57,672 nucleotides of DNA from Anaeromyxobacter_A sp035538735 (lineage in GTDB: Bacteria; Myxococcota; Myxococcia; Myxococcales; Anaeromyxobacteraceae): NCBI GenBank assembly GCA_035538735.1, contig DATLJU010000266.1, positions 1 to 57,672 of the forward strand, read 5' to 3'. The position numbers and the translations under genes are program-made. The notes beneath the pieces are model-generated. The model made no database searches, was not told where the DNA came from, and saw only the letters and a list, made by a program, of their open reading frames with translations. Shown one piece after another: positions 54,960-57,672 of the stretch. Within the stretch, counting starts at the first letter, position 1. Each line of letters begins with the position of its first letter.

Positions 54960-56819
54960 ATGCCCCCTCGAGTTCTGTCACCGCTCAACGTGCTGCTCGT
55001 CGTCGGCATCGCCGTGGTGTGCTTCCTGCTGGCGCGCGGAGCACCTCCGACCGCTCCGGACCCCGAGATGTCGGCCCGGGACATCCCGTCCGCGACCGCC
55101 CACGTCGCGACGTCGAGCCATCCCCTCGCTCAGGTGCCGCACGTCAGCATCGTGCCGCCCGCCGGGCCCGCCTCGCCCGCGAGCGCGCCGAGCGGCGCGT
55201 TCGAGGGGCGGGTCGTCTCCGCCGCCGACGGCAGCCCGGTGCCGGGTGCGCAGCTCACGTTCGCGCGCGCGGAAGAGGCGTCGTCGGTGGCGGCGCGCGC
55301 CGACGGGGGGTTCCGGTTCGATGCGCGCGTCGCCGGACGGTGGTCGCTCGCCGCCGTCACCGCGCCGGGGTTCCTGCCGTTCGCGCCCGCGTGGGGGGCG
55401 AGCCCGGTGTCGCTCGAGGCCAGGGCGGGCGAGGTCGTGCGCGGCGTCACGATCACGCTCGTGCCGGAGGTAAGTTACGAGGGTCGCGTCGTCGACGAGG
55501 ACGGCGCGCCGCTCCCCGGCGCCGAGGTCCGCATCCTCGGCGACCGCGCGAGCGAGGCCATCGTGCCGCTCGGCGACCGCTTCACGAGCGGCGCCGATGG
55601 CAGGTTCTCCTTCGCCGCGCCCGAGGAGGTCGTGCTGGAGGCGCGCAAGGCCGGGTTCGCGCCCGCCCGCGGGCGCGTGGACTACGCGGTGCGGGTCAGC
55701 GGGCGCCTCACGCTCCGGCTGGCGCGGGTGAGGTCGGAGATCCTCGCGATCGAGGGCATCGTCGAAGACTCCGCTGGGATACCGTTGCCGGGCGCGAGCG
55801 TCACCGCGCAGGCGCGAGCGAGCAGGGACGAGGCCGTTGCGCGGACGGGTGCCGACGGCCGGTTCCGCGTCGACGGGCTCGCGCCCGGGTCGTGGTGGAT
55901 CAGGGCGGAGCGGGCCGGGTCCGCCCCCGCGGCGACGCTCGCGCGGGCCGGCGACGTGGACGTGCGGCTCCGGCTCGTCGCCGGCGGCCGGATCGTGGGA
56001 CGCGTCAGGGATCGCCGCAGCTCGCTGCCGGTCGCGCCCTTCACGGTCATCGTCCAGTCCGTGGCGGTCCGCAGCGTGTCGGTCGTGGATCCCGACGGGC
56101 GGTACGCGCTCGACGACCTCGCTCCGGGAACGGCGATCCTGAGCGTCGTCGCGCCCGGGTACGCGCCGTCCGCCGAGGTGAGGGTGCCGGTCCCGGCGCC
56201 CGGCTCCGGCCCAGCCGTGGCGGACTTCGACCTCGCGCCAGGTGGGCGGCTGGAGGGCGTCGTGCTGTCGCGCCGCAGCCGAGCGCCGCTCGCAGGGGCG
56301 AGCGTCGAGGTGGAAGGCATGCCGACGTCGCTCGGTGTCCCGGTGCGGATCGAGGCGGTGAGCGGTCCCGACGGGAGGTTCGAGCTGGCCGGCGTCTCCG
56401 AGCGGCCGATGAGCCTCTTCGCGGCCGCGCCCGGACACCACGCTCGCGTCATCTCCGTCCCGGGCGTGCGGAGCGGGGACACCGGCGGGCCCGTCGAGAT
56501 CGAGCTCACGCCGCTCGCCGCGGGAGAGGAGCCCAAGGTCGAGCTGGCCGGCATCGGAGTCCAGCTCGCCAAGGAGGGCGAGGCGCTCCGGATCCTGAGG
56601 GTCATCCCTGGCGGCGGCGCGGCCGAGGCCGGGCTCGCTGCCGGCGACGAGGTGGTCGCCATCGACGGTGAGGCCGTGGCGAGCATGACGATCTCCGACG
56701 CGGTGCCGCTCCTGCGCGGTCCCGAGGGGACGACGGTGGCGCTCACCGTGGTGAGGGCCGGGAAGTCCGGGCGGAGCGCGATCGTCGTCGTCGTGCCGAG
56801 GCGGCTCGTGCGCGGGTGA
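54960..56819 (+). CDS. Carboxypeptidase-regulatory-like repeat protein with C-terminal PDZ
   Basis: A 619-residue envelope protein. ATG 54960 precedes one N-terminal helix (SPLNVLLVVGIAVVCFLLA), a Pro/Ala linker and about five beta-sandwich repeats of the carboxypeptidase regulatory type: FEGRVVSAADGSPVPGAQL, YEGRVVDEDGAPLPGAEV, IEGIVEDSAGIPLPGASV, IVGRVRDRRSSLPVAPFTV and LEGVVLSRRSRAPLAGASV. A PDZ domain (IPGGGAAEAGLAAGDEVVAI) closes it. Such proteins are frequent in myxobacteria; a scaffold or adhesion role is inference. No catalytic domain. Confidence 0.85.
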   Translation: MPPRVLSPLNVLLVVGIAVVCFLLARGAPPTAPDPEMSARDIPSATAHVATSSHPLAQVPHVSIVPPAGPASPASAPSGAFEGRVVSAADGSPVPGAQLTFARAEEASSVAARADGGFRFDARVAGRWSLAAVTAPGFLPFAPAWGASPVSLEARAGEVVRGVTITLVPEVSYEGRVVDEDGAPLPGAEVRILGDRASEAIVPLGDRFTSGADGRFSFAAPEEVVLEARKAGFAPARGRVDYAVRVSGRLTLRLARVRSEILAIEGIVEDSAGIPLPGASVTAQARASRDEAVARTGADGRFRVDGLAPGSWWIRAERAGSAPAATLARAGDVDVRLRLVAGGRIVGRVRDRRSSLPVAPFTVIVQSVAVRSVSVVDPDGRYALDDLAPGTAILSVVAPGYAPSAEVRVPVPAPGSGPAVADFDLAPGGRLEGVVLSRRSRAPLAGASVEVEGMPTSLGVPVRIEAVSGPDGRFELAGVSERPMSLFAAAPGHHARVISVPGVRSGDTGGPVEIELTPLAAGEEPKVELAGIGVQLAKEGEALRILRVIPGGGAAEAGLAAGDEVVAIDGEAVASMTISDAVPLLRGPEGTTVALTVVRAGKSGRSAIVVVVPRRLVRG

Positions 56820-56875
56820 TGCGCCGCCCCGCCCGGGCCCGCACCCTTGCGCGCTCGATGAAGTAGGAGGGGCGC

Positions 56876-57672
56876 ATGCACGTCTTCCTCACCGGCGCCA
56901 CGGGGCTCATCGGTCGCGCGCTCGTGCCGGCGCTCCGCGCGGCGGGACACGAGGTGATCGCGCTCTCGCGGCGCGCCGCGCCGGGGCGGTCGCCGGGGGG
57001 CGCCGAGGCGGTCCAGGGCGATCCGACGAGGTCGGGGCCGTGGCAGGAGGCGCTCGCGCGCTGCGACGCGTGCGTACACCTCGCCGGCGAGCCGGTGGCG
57101 GCGGGCCGCTGGAGCGAGGAGCGCAAGCGCGCCATCCGCGAGAGCCGCGTCGCCTCGACCCGCCTCGTCGCGGAGGCGATCGCCCGGGGCGGCCCCCGCG
57201 TCCTCGTCTCGGGGAGCGCCGTGGGGTACTACGGCTCGCGCGGCGACGAGGAGCTCGACGAGACCTCACCACCGGGCGACGATTTCCTCGCGCGGGTCTG
57301 CGTCGCGTGGGAGGAGGCCGCGCGGCCCGCTGCGGCGCGGGCGCGCGTGGTCCTGCTCCGCACCGGCATCGTGCTGGCGTCGGAAGGAGGCGCGCTCCCC
57401 CGGATGGCGCGGCCGTTCCGCTTCTTCGCCGGCGGGCCTCTCGGCGACGGAGCCTTCTGGCAGCCCTGGATCCACCTCGCGGACGAGGTGGGCCTCATCG
57501 TGTGGGCGCTCGGGAACGGCGCGGTGGAAGGGCCGCTCGACGCCACCGCGCCCGCGCCGGTCCGCAACCGCGACCTCACGCGCTCCATCGGCGAGGCGCT
57601 GCGCCGCCCGAGCGTCCTGCCAGCGCCGAGGAGGCTCGTCGAGCTCATGCTGGGCGAGCTGGCGAGCGCTGT
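56876..57672 (+). CDS. TIGR01777-family NAD-dependent epimerase, 3' end outside window
   Basis: 265 codons are visible without a stop. AGGAGG precedes ATG 56876. The Rossmann motif is FLTGATGLIGRALV; other family marks are LAGEPVAAGRWSEERKRAIR, VSGSAVGYYG, RTGIVLASEGGALP, WQPWIHLAD and the C-terminal NRDLTRSIGEALRRPS. The family (YfcH, SULA) consists of extended SDRs of unknown substrate. The complete protein should be about 300 residues. Confidence 0.9.
   Translation, partial: MHVFLTGATGLIGRALVPALRAAGHEVIALSRRAAPGRSPGGAEAVQGDPTRSGPWQEALARCDACVHLAGEPVAAGRWSEERKRAIRESRVASTRLVAEAIARGGPRVLVSGSAVGYYGSRGDEELDETSPPGDDFLARVCVAWEEAARPAAARARVVLLRTGIVLASEGGALPRMARPFRFFAGGPLGDGAFWQPWIHLADEVGLIVWALGNGAVEGPLDATAPAPVRNRDLTRSIGEALRRPSVLPAPRRLVELMLGELASA

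Overview
The window is very GC-rich, bacterial and densely coding. Gene content points to a myxobacterium, most probably Anaeromyxobacter or a close relative: four or five NtrC-type sigma-54 activators, two Hanks-type Ser/Thr kinases, a decaheme OmcA/MtrC-type cytochrome, GldA/F/G-like ABC genes and several lipoproteins. The taxonomic assignment is inference from content and base composition, not a search result.

Layout. 1-2667: 3' part of rpoD (cut by the window edge), a CAT-anticodon tRNA that starts on the last base of the rpoD stop codon, a zinc-ribbon coiled-coil protein and an RNase HI-domain protein. 2935-3364: rnpB (RNase P RNA). 3339-9278: the 3' end of rnpB is repeated at 6103 and again, slightly diverged, at 9255, so the region looks like two tandem integrated segments. 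The first carries a decayed stretch, a 98-residue orphan protein and a PAS histidine kinase; the second carries a decaheme outer-membrane cytochrome. No intact integrase is visible.

9281-12937: a cysteine-rich membrane protein, a TyrR-like ACT-PAS-AAA+ regulator and, divergent from it, alanine dehydrogenase with a convincing sigma-54 promoter and TyrR-like boxes. 13107-20764: an alcohol dehydrogenase, then a 3-hydroxybutyrate/acetoacetate catabolic locus (scoA-scoB-MHS transporter-bdhA, a PAS-AAA+ activator and a divergent acetyl-CoA acetyltransferase). Two near-identical sigma-54 promoters and three TTCCAG-N4-CTGGAA-like palindromes tie this locus together. 21087-22792: an OmpA-type lipoprotein and a secreted orphan.

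22902-25996: three same-strand genes encoding odd signalling proteins: an NtrC-like AAA+ protein without the GAFTGA loop or a DNA-binding domain, an aminotransferase-fold protein that has lost its cofactor lysine, and a membrane-anchored Ser/Thr kinase. 26284-35580: a complete kdp potassium pump operon (a small membrane ORF, kdpF, A, B, C) behind a sigma-54-like promoter. It continues into a KdpD sensor half without a kinase domain and a KinB-like histidine kinase. A convergent AlgB-like sigma-54 response regulator stands where KdpE would be expected.

35657-40617: an internally deleted dehydrogenase relic, two small proteins, groES-groEL with a CIRCE-like operator, two conserved unknown proteins and rpoZ. 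40649-47360: DUF4340, GldG-, GldF- and GldA-like ABC genes, a DnaC-like ATPase, an unknown protein and a Ser/Thr kinase with a large insert. 47461-54377: uppS-cdsA-dxr-rseP-tsaB and a second M50 protease, an envelope and isoprenoid gene run. 54458-57672: a small lipoprotein, a repeat/PDZ protein and a TIGR01777-type epimerase cut by the window end. Several families of short palindromic repeats are scattered through the region and have supplied stop codons, a ribosome binding site and even internal codons to genes.
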